DNA of 64,000 bases from Abelmoschus esculentus (Eukaryota > Streptophyta > Magnoliopsida > Malvales > Malvaceae): contig JAUCBN010000012.1 in the NCBI GenBank assembly GCA_035048815.1, forward strand, positions 12,133,001 through 12,197,000, read 5' to 3'. The translations under genes and the position numbers were made by a program. The notes beneath the pieces were generated by a model. It did not search any database. It worked only from the letters and a program-made list of their open reading frames with translations, and was not told where the DNA came from. Of this stretch, positions 21,019-31,850 are shown piece by piece (position 1 is the first letter of the stretch; each line of letters starts with the position of its first letter).

Positions 21019-22355
21019 TGATAAGTGCTCAACTCACTATCACTTTCTACACTTTTCATGGGCATTAATCATCAATTCTACACCTACTTGGACTAGTGCA
21101 TATACTTAATAATGATATATTTAGGGATTATGCTATTAAATATAATATTTATAGAAAAGACATACTTTACTGTACTTTAACATTTGTGTAGGAAGAAGTA
21201 TTACCGCGGCAGCAAACTATGGCCAAGGCAGGACCTGATGCCGGGTTAGCAGAGGACAAGTAGCAATATGGTGGGAAAGCTGAGGAGAAAAATGAGGAGA
21301 ACGTTGCTGGACAAGAAGCCCAAGTATTGGAGCTGGATAACACGAGGAAAGCCCAAAGCCAAGGTCACGTGAGAAAGACTTCTAGAAGAAATAAACTTGG
21401 AAATATTTGATTTATGTATATTGACTTGTTCCCCACTCCAAGTTGTATTCTACTTACGAAAGGTTTTCCCTAGGCCAAGCCTATATAAGGTATAACCGTC
21501 TAAGGGAAAAACATACAATTAGATTCGAACCAATTCATAGAATTAGAGAGCTTAGATTTAATCTTTTTAGTTTTTCTTCTACATTATGTTCTTATTTTGT
21601 TTAGGTTTAGGTGAAGGTTGTAAAGTATTAGTGTAAGGAAGTCAAACTTTGTTTCTTGTTTCCAATGCAATAAAATATCGAAGTTTGCTTATTCTTTGCC
21701 ATTCTTTGTTCTTGCATTCAAGATCGAGAGAGAAGTTTATAAGTAATCAATTTATCTGATATCGAGAGATTTAGATTCACGAAAGGGATAAGTATGATGT
21801 TTCAATCGGGAAATAGTAACTCGACCTAAAGAGTGGTTAAGAGTTTCAGCGGCTAAAAGAAGTATGAGATTGGTTGGTGATTATAATTGATTCATGCCGA
21901 TATCATCAAGTTCTAATCATCAATAGTACTTTGACTTGGAGATAATCGAAGGCACTAAAGGATACTTTACCGAACTTTGATAAAGTCTTCCCAAGAGCAA
22001 GAGATTGCCGCAGCGGGCGAGTATCTTCACTGTCAAGACAGTACTCTGCAATACTACCGAGGTAGTGTTGTACAATTGCATTGGACAAAAACGAGTTGAT
22101 CAAATCCACTATACAACACAACTAGATTCTATCCACCTTCTTTATCTTATTTTTCTATCTTTATTTAATTTTTATTATTTAGTTCAATCAAAACCCAATC
22201 ATTTGTGTTTTTACTTTATTTCTTTAAAGAGCAAGAAGACTAAAAGAAGCATATTAATTACACCAATCCCTGTGGAGACGATACTTGATACTTATCACTT
22301 TATTACTTGACGACGTGTTCACTTGCACTAAATTGCGTATATCTAACACGCATCA
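21019..22355 (+). mobile_element. R2 3' LTR (family A), full length
   Basis: This is a complete 1337-base LTR, TGATAAGTGCTCAACTC...TAACACGCATCA, directly after the polypurine tract. It is the best reference copy of family A here. The likely promoter is TATATAAG at 21483-21490 and the polyadenylation signal AATAAA at 21669-21674. U3 would then be about 21019-21510, R about 21510-21690, and U5 the rest. No matching target duplication is found: bases before 3584 are CTCGC and after 22355 are TGGAT. Confidence 0.9.
21483..21490 (+). promoter_or_regulatory. TATA box of R2 3' LTR
   Basis: TATATAAG lies in a conserved context (GGCCAAGCCTATATAAGG) found in every family A LTR of the window, about 185 bases before AATAAA. 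It is a plausible RNA polymerase II start signal for element transcription. Confidence 0.6.
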
Positions 22356-22582
22356 TGGATCATGGCCACTTTCTTTATCTGATTTTTCTATTTTTATTTA
22401 GTTTTCATTGTTTAGTTCAATCACAACCCAATCACTTGTGTTTTTATTTTATTATAGAGCAAGAAGATTAAAGAAAGCATATTATGTAGGCCAATCTTTG
22501 TGGAGACGATACTTTATACTTATCACTTTATTACTTGGCGACGTGTTCATTTGCAATAAATTGCGCATATTCAAACTCATCA
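22356..22582 (+). mobile_element. R4 5' LTR remnant (last 227 bases of a family A LTR)
   Basis: It begins TGGATCATGGCCACTTTC, matching the LTR interior just after the GATCAAATCCAC block, and runs to CTCATCA at 22582 before a primer-binding site. It directly abuts the end of the R2 3' LTR, so the rest of this LTR was lost at the junction. Confidence 0.85.
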
Positions 22583-22588
22583 AGTTTT

Positions 22589-22603
22589 TGGTGCCGTTGC
22601 TGG
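22589..22603 (+). other. R4 primer-binding site (tRNA-Asp type, decayed)
   Basis: TGGTGCCGTTGCTGGG differs by a few transitions and a missing G from the tRNA-Asp complement. Confidence 0.75.
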
Positions 22604-22683
22604 GATTGACAACTAAATTTTGTTTTCTTTATTTTCTTACTTTTTTGTTTTATTTTTATTTTACTTTGGTTTATTTTTGGTGT

Positions 22684-24390
22684 ATGACCAGGGCCAACCC
22701 TACCCATCCTTTGTACGAGTTAGATCTAGAAATCAAACGTACACACCAAAGGTTGAGGAGACAAATCCAAGAAGCTATGGCAGGCCATCAAGGAAATCAA
22801 GTAGAGCAGAACTTACCTGCCGACAATGGAGGCCTTCCACCGCCACCACTGCCACGACAGCTAACTGTCAGAAATTTCCTGGAGGAAGATCTAAATGGGT
22901 TAAATCCTGGAGTAGTTACACCAGAAATAGAAGCAGCCCACTTTGAACTTAAACCTGTTATGTTCAATATGTTAAATACTATTGGACAGTTTGGTGGGTC
23001 AATGACAGAATATGTCAGACAACATCTTAAGTCATTCATAGAGATATGCAATTCTTTCATTACGCGCTTTAACCCTACCAATTTATATGATAAAATTCGT
23101 AACGAAATTACTTCTTTTCGACAGGCTGATGACGAACCTATGTTTGAGGCATTAGAGCGCTACAGAGATTTATTGCACAAGTGCCCATTGCATGGATTTT
23201 CACTATAGACACAAGTGAAAATGGTTTGCAATGCCACCAATGCCCCGAAAAGTATGATGTTAGATGACTCAACAAATGGAACACTCATGGACAAAGCACT
23301 TGAGGAACCTATTGAGATACTGAACAAACTTGCAAAGAATGATTTTCAATTTCCTACATCGAGGCGAGGAGGAGTAAGACGCCAAAGCATAGTAAATGAA
23401 TTAGAAACATCAAATTCAGTGGCAGCACAATTGGCCTCTCTTACCAAAATGGTGCAAAACATGCAGCTACAGCAAAATAACCATGAGGTTAAGGCCATTG
23501 ATTCTTTTTGCAATTTATGTGGAGGTAACCACAATTCTTCTAAGTGTACGTAGAATCAAGAGTCTAGCATGTATGTTGGAAACTACAATAGAAACAATAT
23601 GATGTCCAACACATACAACCCCTCATGGAAGAGGCATCCAAACTTTTTACGGAGCAATCCAAACAATGCCTTGAATCCAACTACTCAACCTCCAAGATTC
23701 CAACAACAAATGCAACATCTGCCGCAGCAACAAATCTAGCAGCCTATGCTGCAGCAGTAGATGCATCAGCAACAGCCTGCGAGTTTTCGAAAAAATTCTC
23801 TAAAAGCCTTCATGATGAAAACTGAATCATACATGACAGAGAATAGTAACTTCATCAAAAGAACATATGCATTTATAAATAGGACTGAGATGAGGTCATA
23901 AAACCAAGAGGCAGAAATAAAGGCACTGGAAACTCAGGTTGGGCAGTTTTCCCAAAACATAAACACTAGACCATATGGAAGACTATCTAGAAATACTAAA
24001 GTTGCTAAGGTAATGGGACATGAACAATGCAAAGCAATCACTATTAGAAGTGGTCTACAACTGAAAGAGAAGGTAGAAGAGTAAGCAGGCAAAGTCCCAA
24101 CAAAAGAACCAAAAAAAGAGGACTTGGATGGTGAATCAACTAATCATGTCCCTGCAGAAAACACTGTCCCAACAGAACACTCGGTAGTACCTGAATAAGC
24201 TGCCGAGACAGCAACAAACCTAGTGGTTCCAGGTATTAAATTCCAAACTAAAGAAACCCTGGAAGAGATGAGACCACCACCACTTTTCCCACAATGGTTG
24301 AAAAAGCAAAAACACGACCATCAATTTAAGAAATTTATTGATATTTTAAAGCAACTCCACATCAACTTGCATTTGTAGAGGCAATTGAAC
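22684..24390 (+). pseudogene. gag: R4 gag with 45-codon in-frame deletion
   Basis: Gag starts at the ATG at 22684 (MTRANPTHPLYELDLEI) and keeps one frame to about 24370. The N-terminus is intact: LPADNGGLPPPPLPRQ, then FELKPVMFNMLNTIGQFGG. At 23059 the frame jumps from CNSF to ITRFNPTNLYD. About 45 residues of the capsid core (KIQGVHED... to ...CRDF) are deleted, with short TTTCAT homology at the edges. The zinc knuckle CNLCGGNHNSSKC is complete and is followed by a stop (23551). Further stops lie near 23205, 23738 and 24080-24200, and a frameshift lies near 24375. Confidence 0.87.
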
Positions 24391-24392
24391 AA

Positions 24393-24747
24393 ATGCCTAA
24401 TTATGCTAAGTTCTTGAAAGACATTGTGTCTAAGAGAAAGATGATAGGTGAGTTTAAAACAGTGGCTGCTACAGAAGGATGCATGACAATGCTACATAAT
24501 CGTATGCCACCAAAATTGAAGGATCCTGGATGCTTTACAATACCTTGTGCAATTGGTAGCCACTATGAAGGTAAGACTCTATGCGACCTTGGAGCAAGCA
24601 TCAATCTAATGCCAAAGTCTGTCTTCCAAAATCTTGGAATTGAAGGGCAAAACCCACTACTGTGATGGTCCAAATTGCGGATCGATCATATTTACAACTC
24701 GAAGGAAAAATCGAGGACATACTAGTAAGTGTGGACAAATTTATTTT
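24393..24747 (+). pseudogene. pro: R4 protease, truncated
   Basis: It shows MPNYAKFLKDIVSKRK and an intact active-site block TLCDLGASINLMPKSVFQ. A frameshift follows at GIEGQ (about 24645), and the stretch around YLQLEGKIEDILVSVDKF is cut at about 24747 by a minus-strand LTR. The flap block and everything downstream are gone. Confidence 0.85.
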
Positions 24748-25678
24748 TCCGCTTATCCCTAAGTCGAAACGCTATTGAAGATCATTCCTTGATGATACCT
24801 CCCGGCGTAAATCAATTATAACTAACAACCAATCTCATACTTCTTTTAGTCGCAGAAACTCTTAACCTATCCCTAGGCCGAGTTAGTATCCCCAATTAAG
24901 TAAATACCACACTTACTCCTTTCGTGAGCCTAACTCTCTCGAGTCTAGACAAATGAATTACTTACAAACTTCCCTCCCGGGCTTGGATGCAAGAACAAAG
25001 AATGGCAAAGTGTAAGCAAACTTCAATATTTTATTACATTGAAATAAAAAGCAAAATACAATCTACTTTCACAAATACTTAACAACCTTCACCAACACCC
25101 TAAGAAAACTTAGAACATGATGGGAAGAATTGTTCCTAAGACTCTCTCAAATTATATCTAGCTAATTCACTCTAATTTTCGGCTCTCCAAACCCTAGAAT
25201 GGCTATGCCTTTATATAGGTTTGGCCTAGGGCAAACCTTTCCTAATTAGAGTACAACTTGGAGTAGGGAACAAGTTATGGACTTATGTTAAATATTTCCA
25301 AGTTTGATCTTCTAGAAGGTTTAATCCCGCGTGGCCTTGTCCTTGGGCTTTTCTTATGATGTTTAGCTTTGAATTTTGGGATTCTTGCTCAACAATTCTC
25401 TCCTTAATTTTCTCCTTCATCCGCTAGCCATATCACTTTTTCTTCTCTACTGCCTCGGCATCAGATCCTGCCTCGGCCTCATTTTGGTGCCTTGGCAATA
25501 CTTGTTCCTGCACAGATATGAAAATGCAGTAAAGTATGCCTTTTCCACAAATATGATCTTTGATAGCATTTTCCTAAATATATCACATTAAGTTTATGCA
25601 CTGGTTCAAGTAGGTGTAGATTTAATGATAAGGGCCCATGAAAAGTGTAGAAAGTGATAGTGATTTGAGCACTTATCA
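24748..25678 (-). mobile_element. R5 3' LTR (family A subtype), truncated
   Basis: This minus-oriented family A LTR ends GAGCACTTATCA at 25678. About 400 bases at the LTR 3' end are missing: it starts at CCGCTTATCCCTAAGTCG. It shares subtype changes (GAGTCTAGACAAATGAATTAC, CCCAATTAAGTAAATACC-type) with the LTR fragment at 63004-63907, which is truncated within a few bases of the same position. The intact palindrome TGCCTCGGCA is at 25451-25460. Confidence 0.85.
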
Positions 25679-26472
25679 CACCCCCAAACTCGAACTATTG
25701 CTTGTCCTCAAGCAATGCAAACCATCAACTTGTCCAACTTTATTCTATCTTGGTCTTACGCTTCCATCTATTCTTCCTACCATAACTATGTCTATTCTTT
25801 AGACTTAACCTTTCAGTTTCTTAAGCGTATACCTAGAAGACGAACTATAAGGTTAGTGTGTGTGTGTTTTTATGGACAAGTTTGAGGCCTTCTTAGATAA
25901 ACTCTGAGTTCAAGACAAGTAGACTTGATTTTAGTGTACTCTTCTTATAACAACAATTCCTTGAGCCAATTTCGGGCACCTCAAGTATTGTGTTTTTCTG
26001 TCTTAACTCTTGATTTCTTTTACTATTCTTTTATGCATACTAGTGCCAATTTTGGGCACCTCTAGCATGAAGAAGAGTCTTTCCTAGAGCAGGTCATAGG
26101 CACCTTTAGTCACTTTTCCAAAATCTAAGTCTTTATCACCTAAGTTTATTAAAAGAATTCTTATAGCCAAAAAAGTCCCAAAAGTGTTTTAAAGTTCAAC
26201 CTTATAGCAAGCTTCTAAGTTTTTCTCCTTAAGTATCCTAAAGTCAAGCTTTCAAAACAGATCCTAACTATGGTAAGGAGAAAGATTTCTATTGCCTTTA
26301 AGAATAAACTAAGACAATACTGATGAAGAGTAATACAAAAGTACGACAACAGATTTAAGTATAGTGGTGGATATAAAATAAAAAAAATATCACTAAAAAC
26401 TTCCTTTTCATGGCAGGGTCGCGGCAGTAGATAGCCTCGGCAGTGGCTCTACACCCCCAAACTCAAACCAAG
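25679..26472 (-). other. R5 polypurine tract and 3' UTR
   Basis: Read on the minus strand, the hairpin ATTGCTTGAGGACAAGCAAT (25697-25716) is followed by AGTTCGAGTTTGGGGGTG and the LTR. The rest is collinear with the R2 and R3 3' UTR. The second purine module is at 26453-26470 (TTTGAGTTTGGGGGTG on the minus strand), exactly where R6 begins. No coding sequence is present; the remainder of R5 is absent from the window. Confidence 0.8.
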
Positions 26473-27711
26473 TGATAACTCCGTAAAAAGGCTATATTTT
26501 AGGCCTTTTTACTTAAGTTATTAAGTGTCCTTAAGGTCATATAGGATCATTTAGTTGCATTTAGGTTCATGACATTGCATATAGTCATTTAAACATGCCT
26601 TGGCATTTTGATGTGGTAATAGGTGCTATTTAATGGGAAAGGTAGTCCTTTTTATTGGTGTTGTGCAGGTGAAGCAGAAACGGAAGTTGAGGCAATTTGT
26701 CATGGTATTCTCAGAAGGATGGTAAAAGGAAAATGCCATGGCAAAGCTAGAGAACTCCTGGGCTATGTTAAACGACAAAGAGATATTTTGATGAGAGTGC
26801 CAGTTGGTGCTACCACAGCCGATCGGGACCACTACAGCTGGCTACAACCACCACAATGGGGGACCACAGAGAAGATGGCCTATATGCATTCCATGTCAGT
26901 ATGGGATCACTGTCACCTCTTCCAGTCTTGCAGGAATGTCAGGACAAAAATAAGGGCAGAAAGGAATTTTTGTATATCTTTTAGGGTTTTTCACCCTCTT
27001 TAAAAGACATGATTACCTACACAAAGAGGAGGCTTTTTTGGGAGAAAACACACAGAAAAGAGAGACCTTTGCGGCGGAAAGCTCCCACCTTTCTCCTCCA
27101 ACTTTCGGCCAAAGGGACCTCCATTGATAACACTCGAAGGGAGTGGTGAGCTAAGCACCCGAGAGGGGCTAGCTCACGAAGGCGACCATGGTGGTTGAAG
27201 AGCCGGCGGCTGGGCACACCGAGGGTGTCTTCTAGTCCTCCTTCCTTGCTTTATTTTGTTATATTTTCATGAGGATTAATGTTGGATGTTTAAGATTAAT
27301 GTGGTTAATTACACTTAACATTTGGCTCCACCATGTAACCTTGTTTCGGTGGTAGCTTTTATGGATGATTAACTTTTGTGTCTATTTAATATATTGCATG
27401 CTAAGTGTTTATATATTTGCCATCATCCATTCTAATTTGCCTTGGCATATTTTAGTCGTTTGCACTCTAGAATTGCAATAGCATTTCCATCTTACACCTT
27501 CATCGTACATGTCCATTTTCTTGTGTTTTTATCCTTATCTTTGTTTTCCTTTATTGACAATCCTTTTTGCGACAAATTTGACTGCACACTTTAATCTAGA
27601 TCCTCGTGGGAACGATACTCACTCACCCTATTATTACTTGTATGACTGTGTATATTTGTACATTTATGTGTGTTCACATACATCAATTATAGCACTGCAC
27701 AGAACAAACCA
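26473..27711 (+). mobile_element. R6 5' LTR (family B)
   Basis: The LTR starts TGATAACTCCGTAAAAAGGC and ends at ACAAACCA, six bases before the primer-binding site. The 5' end matches the truncated 3' LTR at 36227-36327 base for base apart from a few changes, including the GGCTATATTTTAGGCC / GGCTACATTTTAGGCC difference. The 126-codon open frame at 26623-27003 is LTR sequence, not a gene. Palindrome copies lie at 26596, 26698, 26734 and 27438. Confidence 0.88.
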
Positions 27712-27717
27712 AGTTTT

Positions 27718-27734
27718 TGGCACCGTTGCCGGGG
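27718..27734 (+). other. R6 primer-binding site (tRNA-Asp)
   Basis: TGGCACCGTTGCCGGGG has one G-to-A difference from the tRNA-Asp complement. It shows that the divergent family B uses the same primer as families A and C. Confidence 0.88.
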
Positions 27735-27838
27735 ATCTATCTACTTGAAGTTTGTCATTTTTGTTTTGGCCTTTTTGATTTGCTTAGTTTATTTTTCTAG
27801 TCCAATTTTACTTATTTATTTATTTTTCTTTTCAGTAT

Positions 27839-29337
27839 ATGTCCAGACGATCTACTGACAAACCTCTCTATCCTATAGTGCCTGAAATTGAGCGTTTATT
27901 TTGTCAAAGAAGGCGTACTCAGCATACAACTATGGTTCCACTAGTTCAGGACCTAGTAGTTCAAAATGTCGGGGCAAATCAGCACGCTGCTGCACCTAGA
28001 CCAAGAGCTATTAGGGATCACTTAAACCGTATCGTGGATGATTTAAATCCTCGCATCGTGGCACCAGAAATTACAGCTACACATTTCAAACTTAAGCCAG
28101 TTATGTTCAACATGCTTAACTCGATAGGGCAATTTGGAGGTATGGCGCATGAAGATGCAAGGCAACATATCAGGGCATTTTTAGAAGTTTGTGACTCATT
28201 CCGTCAACAAGGAGTTCATGAGGACGCGTTGAAACTCAAAATATTTCCTTATTCTCTATGTGGTCGAGCAAGGGGATGGTTGAGTGGAGTACCATCCGGA
28301 TCGATGGAGTCATGGGCTGATCTATGCAAGAGTTTTTTGCTACGGTATAATCCTCCGAATCTCAATATGCAACTTCGAAATGACATTACTTCTTTTCGCC
28401 AAGGTGACGACGAGTCAATGTGCGAATGTTGGGATCGATATAAGGTATTGCTTCGCAAGTGTACAAATCATGGATTTCAAGATTGGGCTCAAGTTATAAT
28501 GTTCTACAACGGAGTCAATGCACCAAGGAGGATGATGCTAGATGCCTCAGCAAATGGAACTTTGCTAGACAAATCACCCGAGGAGGCATTTGACATTCTT
28601 GATAGAATTGCCAACAATGACTATCAATTTCCTTCTACAAGGCTTGGAACCGGGAGGAAGGCACGAGGGATATTTGAGCTTGATGTGAAAGACTCACTAT
28701 CCGCACAACTCTCAGCTATCACCAACATGTTGAAGAGCATTCAACGTTCCAACGAGGTGAAAGAAGTGAAGATGGCTAGTTCAGCATGTCTGATATGCCA
28801 TGGCAATCATCACAAGAGTGAGTGACCAAGAACCCATGAGTCAGCAAATTACGTGAACAACTTCAACCGGAATCCGAATCCCTAGTGCGGAACCAAAATC
28901 AGCAAGAGCCCCAAAATTTTCAACCAAATATGCCCTAGCATAATCAGAGCAAGGGGGATGCATCATCATCTAATACCAGTTCTTTGGAGGCAACTATGCA
29001 ATAGTTTATTCTAAGTACTAAGACGATGCTTCAAGAGTATACAAATGCCATCAAGAACCAAGGTACTCTACTACAAAGCTACGGTGCTTTGTTGCAAAAT
29101 CTGGAGAGTCAGATGGGCCAAATTGCCACGGCATTACAGGAGAGTCAACCTGGACGTCTACCGAGTGATACTGAAGTCACTCAGCCGCATGGTAAGGAGC
29201 ACTGCAGCGCAATCACACTCAGAAGTGGTACTCAACTTAATCAGTAAGATAAGTTCGGGGGGGAAGAAGTCTGAAGATTTCCTACCAGAACCTATGCAAA
29301 AAAAAATGTCTCAGCAAAATCTCGAGGAAAAGGACTA
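27839..29337 (+). pseudogene. gag: R6 gag
   Basis: Gag starts at the ATG at 27839 (MSRRSTDKPLYP). The first 328 codons are open. They hold FKLKPVMFNMLNSIGQFGG, EDARQHIRAFLEVCDSF, QQGVHEDALKLKIFPYSL and NAPRRMMLDASANGTLLDKSPEE. At the zinc knuckle CLICHGNHHKSE the next codon is TGA (28823-28825), so the final Cys of C-X2-C-X3-H-X4-C is replaced by a stop. After that the frame moves to NQGTLLQSYGALLQNLESQMGQIATALQ (29026-29247, a likely coiled coil) and then back, so at least two small indels follow. This is the best preserved capsid region in the window. Confidence 0.9.
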
Positions 29338-29347
29338 GGAGGAAGGT

Positions 29348-30045
29348 TTGACAAAGGAACCTTCTGATGGAACGAGCAAAAATGCCACAGAAAAATCAGT
29401 TCCTACACCACCAGTGGAAGAAGTTAGACACCCACCACCCTTTACCCAAAGGCTGAAGAAGCACAACGATGAAATTCAGTTTAAAAAGTTTGTGGACAAG
29501 TTAGACCAGCTATACATAAATGTCCCGCTATTGGAGGCAATCGATCAGATGCCCACTTACGCTAAGTTTTTGAAGGAGATAGTCACGAAGAAGCATAAAG
29601 TGGAGAAGTTCGAGAAAATTGCCAGGGAAAAAGAATATTGCTATGCCTTGAGTAATCTACCATCAAAGAAGAAGGATCCAGGCAACTTCATTATTCCTTG
29701 TACTATTGGAGAAAAGTTTTTTGGGAAAGCACTTTGCGATCTTGGATTGAGTGTTAATCTGATGCCCAAGTCAATTTTCTTGAAGCTTGGTATGGGAGAT
29801 GCGAAACCTACATCCATCATCTTGCAGCTAGCCGATCGTTCCCATGTGAGACCCGAGGGGAAGATCGAAGATGTCATAGTGAGGGTGGACAAGTTCGTTA
29901 TTTCAGCCGATTTCCTCATACTTGAATGTGAGGCCTTTCCTAGCAACCGGTTGCATTCTCATTGATTGTGAGAAGGGTGAGCTCACAATGCGTGTAGCAA
30001 ATCAAAGATTGAACGTGAACATCAACAATTCTCTCAAGTAAATGG
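29348..30045 (+). pseudogene. pro: R6 aspartic protease, flap region deleted
   Basis: The frame starts in the pre-protease linker (RHPPPFTQRLKKHND, then LEAIDQMPTYAKFLKEI). It has the active-site block ALCDLGLSVNLMPKSIF and VRPEGKIEDVIVRVDKFVISADFLILECE. It then loses about 30 bases that would encode the PIILGRP block (junction near 29933), which also shifts the frame. The rest (PFLATG, LIDCEKGELTMRV) continues in another frame. Loss of this conserved block should abolish activity even without the shift. The Ala-to-Leu change after DLG is private. Confidence 0.86.
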
Positions 30046-30329
30046 ATGACTCTAAAGAATGCCGGAGCATTTTGGAAGCGGATTATGAGTAATCTACAGA
30101 AGGTGATCAATTTTGCCATAGCAATTTCGTACAGCTGGATGAGTATGAAGAGTTCACGAATGAAGAAGAGGAAGAAGATAGTGAACCTTCATTAGAGGAA
30201 CATCAATCTAGTCTGCTGGTAGCTAGAAACAATTCAAGCTTCGAACCCCTTGATTACAAGGAATTCAGTCCTCCTAAGCCTTCATTACTCGATGCACCGA
30301 AGCTGGAGCTAAAAATTTTGCCATAGCAT
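30046..30329 (+). other. R6 linker between protease and RT
   Basis: This is acidic, low-conservation coding-like sequence (EEFTNEEEEEDSEPSLEEH...) with stops, joining protease to RT. It includes SFEPLDYKEF, which corresponds to FEPLDYPGK in R3, so it is the ordinary polyprotein linker. Confidence 0.65.
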
Positions 30330-31850
30330 TTGAAATATGCTTATTTGGGTGAAAATGAGACCCTGCCAGTTATTATTTCTGCCAACCTAAATTCTGACCA
30401 AGAGAGAAGTCTACTCGTTGTTTTATCACAACATAAACGAGCGATAGTATGGACCATGGTGGACTTAAAGGGGATTAGCCCTACCATCTGTTTGCATAAG
30501 ATACTTTTGGAAGAATGCCATGGCAAATCTATAGAGACGCAACGTAGACTCAACCCCATCATGAAGCAAGTTGTTATGAAGGAGATTCTTAAATGGCTTA
30601 ATGCTGGAATTATTTATCCAATATCGAACAGTTCGTGGGTAAGCCCGGTTCAGTGTGTGCCAAAGAAAGGAGGCACGACCGTGGTGAGCAATGAGGACAA
30701 TGAACTATTACCGACGAAAGTAGTGATCGGATGGAGGATTTGTATGGACTATCGTAAGCTCAACAAGGCTACGAAGAATGACCACTTTCATGTACCTTTC
30801 ATCGACCAAATGTTAGATCGCTTGGAAGGCAAAGCTTACTATTTTTTCTTGGATGGATATTCAGGGTATAATCAATTAGCTATCGCACCGGAGGACCAAG
30901 AGAAGACCACTTTCACTTGTCCTTATGGAACTTACGCTTTTCGAAGGATGCCCTTTGGATTGTGTAATGCCCTAGCAACTTTCCAATGCTGCATGCAAGC
31001 TATCTTCTCCGATATGGTGGAAGACTCTCTTGAAATTTTTATGGATGACTTTTCTGTTTCTGGAGACAGTTTCTAGAAATATCCTGGCAATTTAGCAAAG
31101 GTCCTGAAGCGATGTGAAGAGGCTGACCTTGTGCTGAATTGGGAGAAATGTCACTTCATGGTGACGGAAGTCATTGTGTTGGGCCATAAGATCTCACACA
31201 ACGGCATTGAGGTAGACAGAGCTAAGATCGAGGTGATCGAGAAGCTATCACCACCTACAAATGTCAAGGGCACAAGAAGTTTCCTTGGACACGCAAGATT
31301 TTATCGGAGATTCATCAGGGATTTCTCTAAGATCTTCAAGCCCTTGTGCATGTTGTTGTAGCAGAACCAACCTTTCGCGTTTGATCAAAAATGTCATGGT
31401 GCCTTCACAGATATGAAGCAAAGCCTGATCACTGTACCAATCGTTGTTCCCCCAGATTGGACACTACCGTTCGAGTTAATGTGCAACGCGAGCGACAAAA
31501 CCGTGGGAGCAGTCTTGGGGTAACATCGAGGTAAAATTTTTCATGTTGTTTATTATTCTAGCCGTACCTTAAATGATGCACAACTTAACTATACTAGCAC
31601 CGAGAAAGAACTACTTGCCGTGGTATTTGCATTTAACAAGTTTAGGTCGTACTTGATAGGTACTAAGGTCATTGTTCACACCGATCACTCAGCAATTAAG
31701 TACTTAATGACTAAAAAGGATGCCAAATCTAGGCTTATAAGATGGATACTTCTGTTGCAAGAATTTGATTTAGAAGTTGTAGATAGGAAGAGAACCAAGA
31801 ACTAAGTTGCTGATCATTTTTCTAGGCTAGAAGTTAACCTGGAATGTCAT
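30330..31850 (+). pseudogene. pol: R6 reverse transcriptase and RNase H
   Basis: This is the Ty3/gypsy RT. Blocks in order are VDLKGISPTICLHKILLEE, AGIIYPISNSSWVSPVQCVPKKGG, CMDYRKLNKATKNDHF, FLDGYSGYNQLAI, TFTCPYGTYAFRRMPFGLCNA and the active site FMDD (31038-31049). Then come LGHKISHNGIEVDRAK, SFLGHARFYRRFI and the RNase H blocks LPFELMCNASD, TSTEKELLAVVFAFNKFR and HTDHSAIKYL. The whole region is one frame. It is interrupted only by stops at 31074, 31359, 31521 and 31803; at least the last three fit single C-to-T changes in CAG or CAA codons. Confidence 0.92.

Noticed and set aside
22356..22360. Target-site duplication for R2 (CTCGC before 3584 against TGGAT after 22355)
   Set aside because: The five bases do not match, so no duplication is claimed.
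26623..27003. 126-codon open frame as a gene
   Set aside because: It lies wholly inside the R6 5' LTR, has no family resemblance, and only reflects chance openness.
27718..27734. tRNA-like sequence (TGGCACCGTTGCCGGGG and its sisters at 15331, 37677, 38348, 52138)
   Set aside because: These are 17-base primer-binding sites directly after LTR ends, not tRNA genes. No D-arm, anticodon or A/B box surrounds them.
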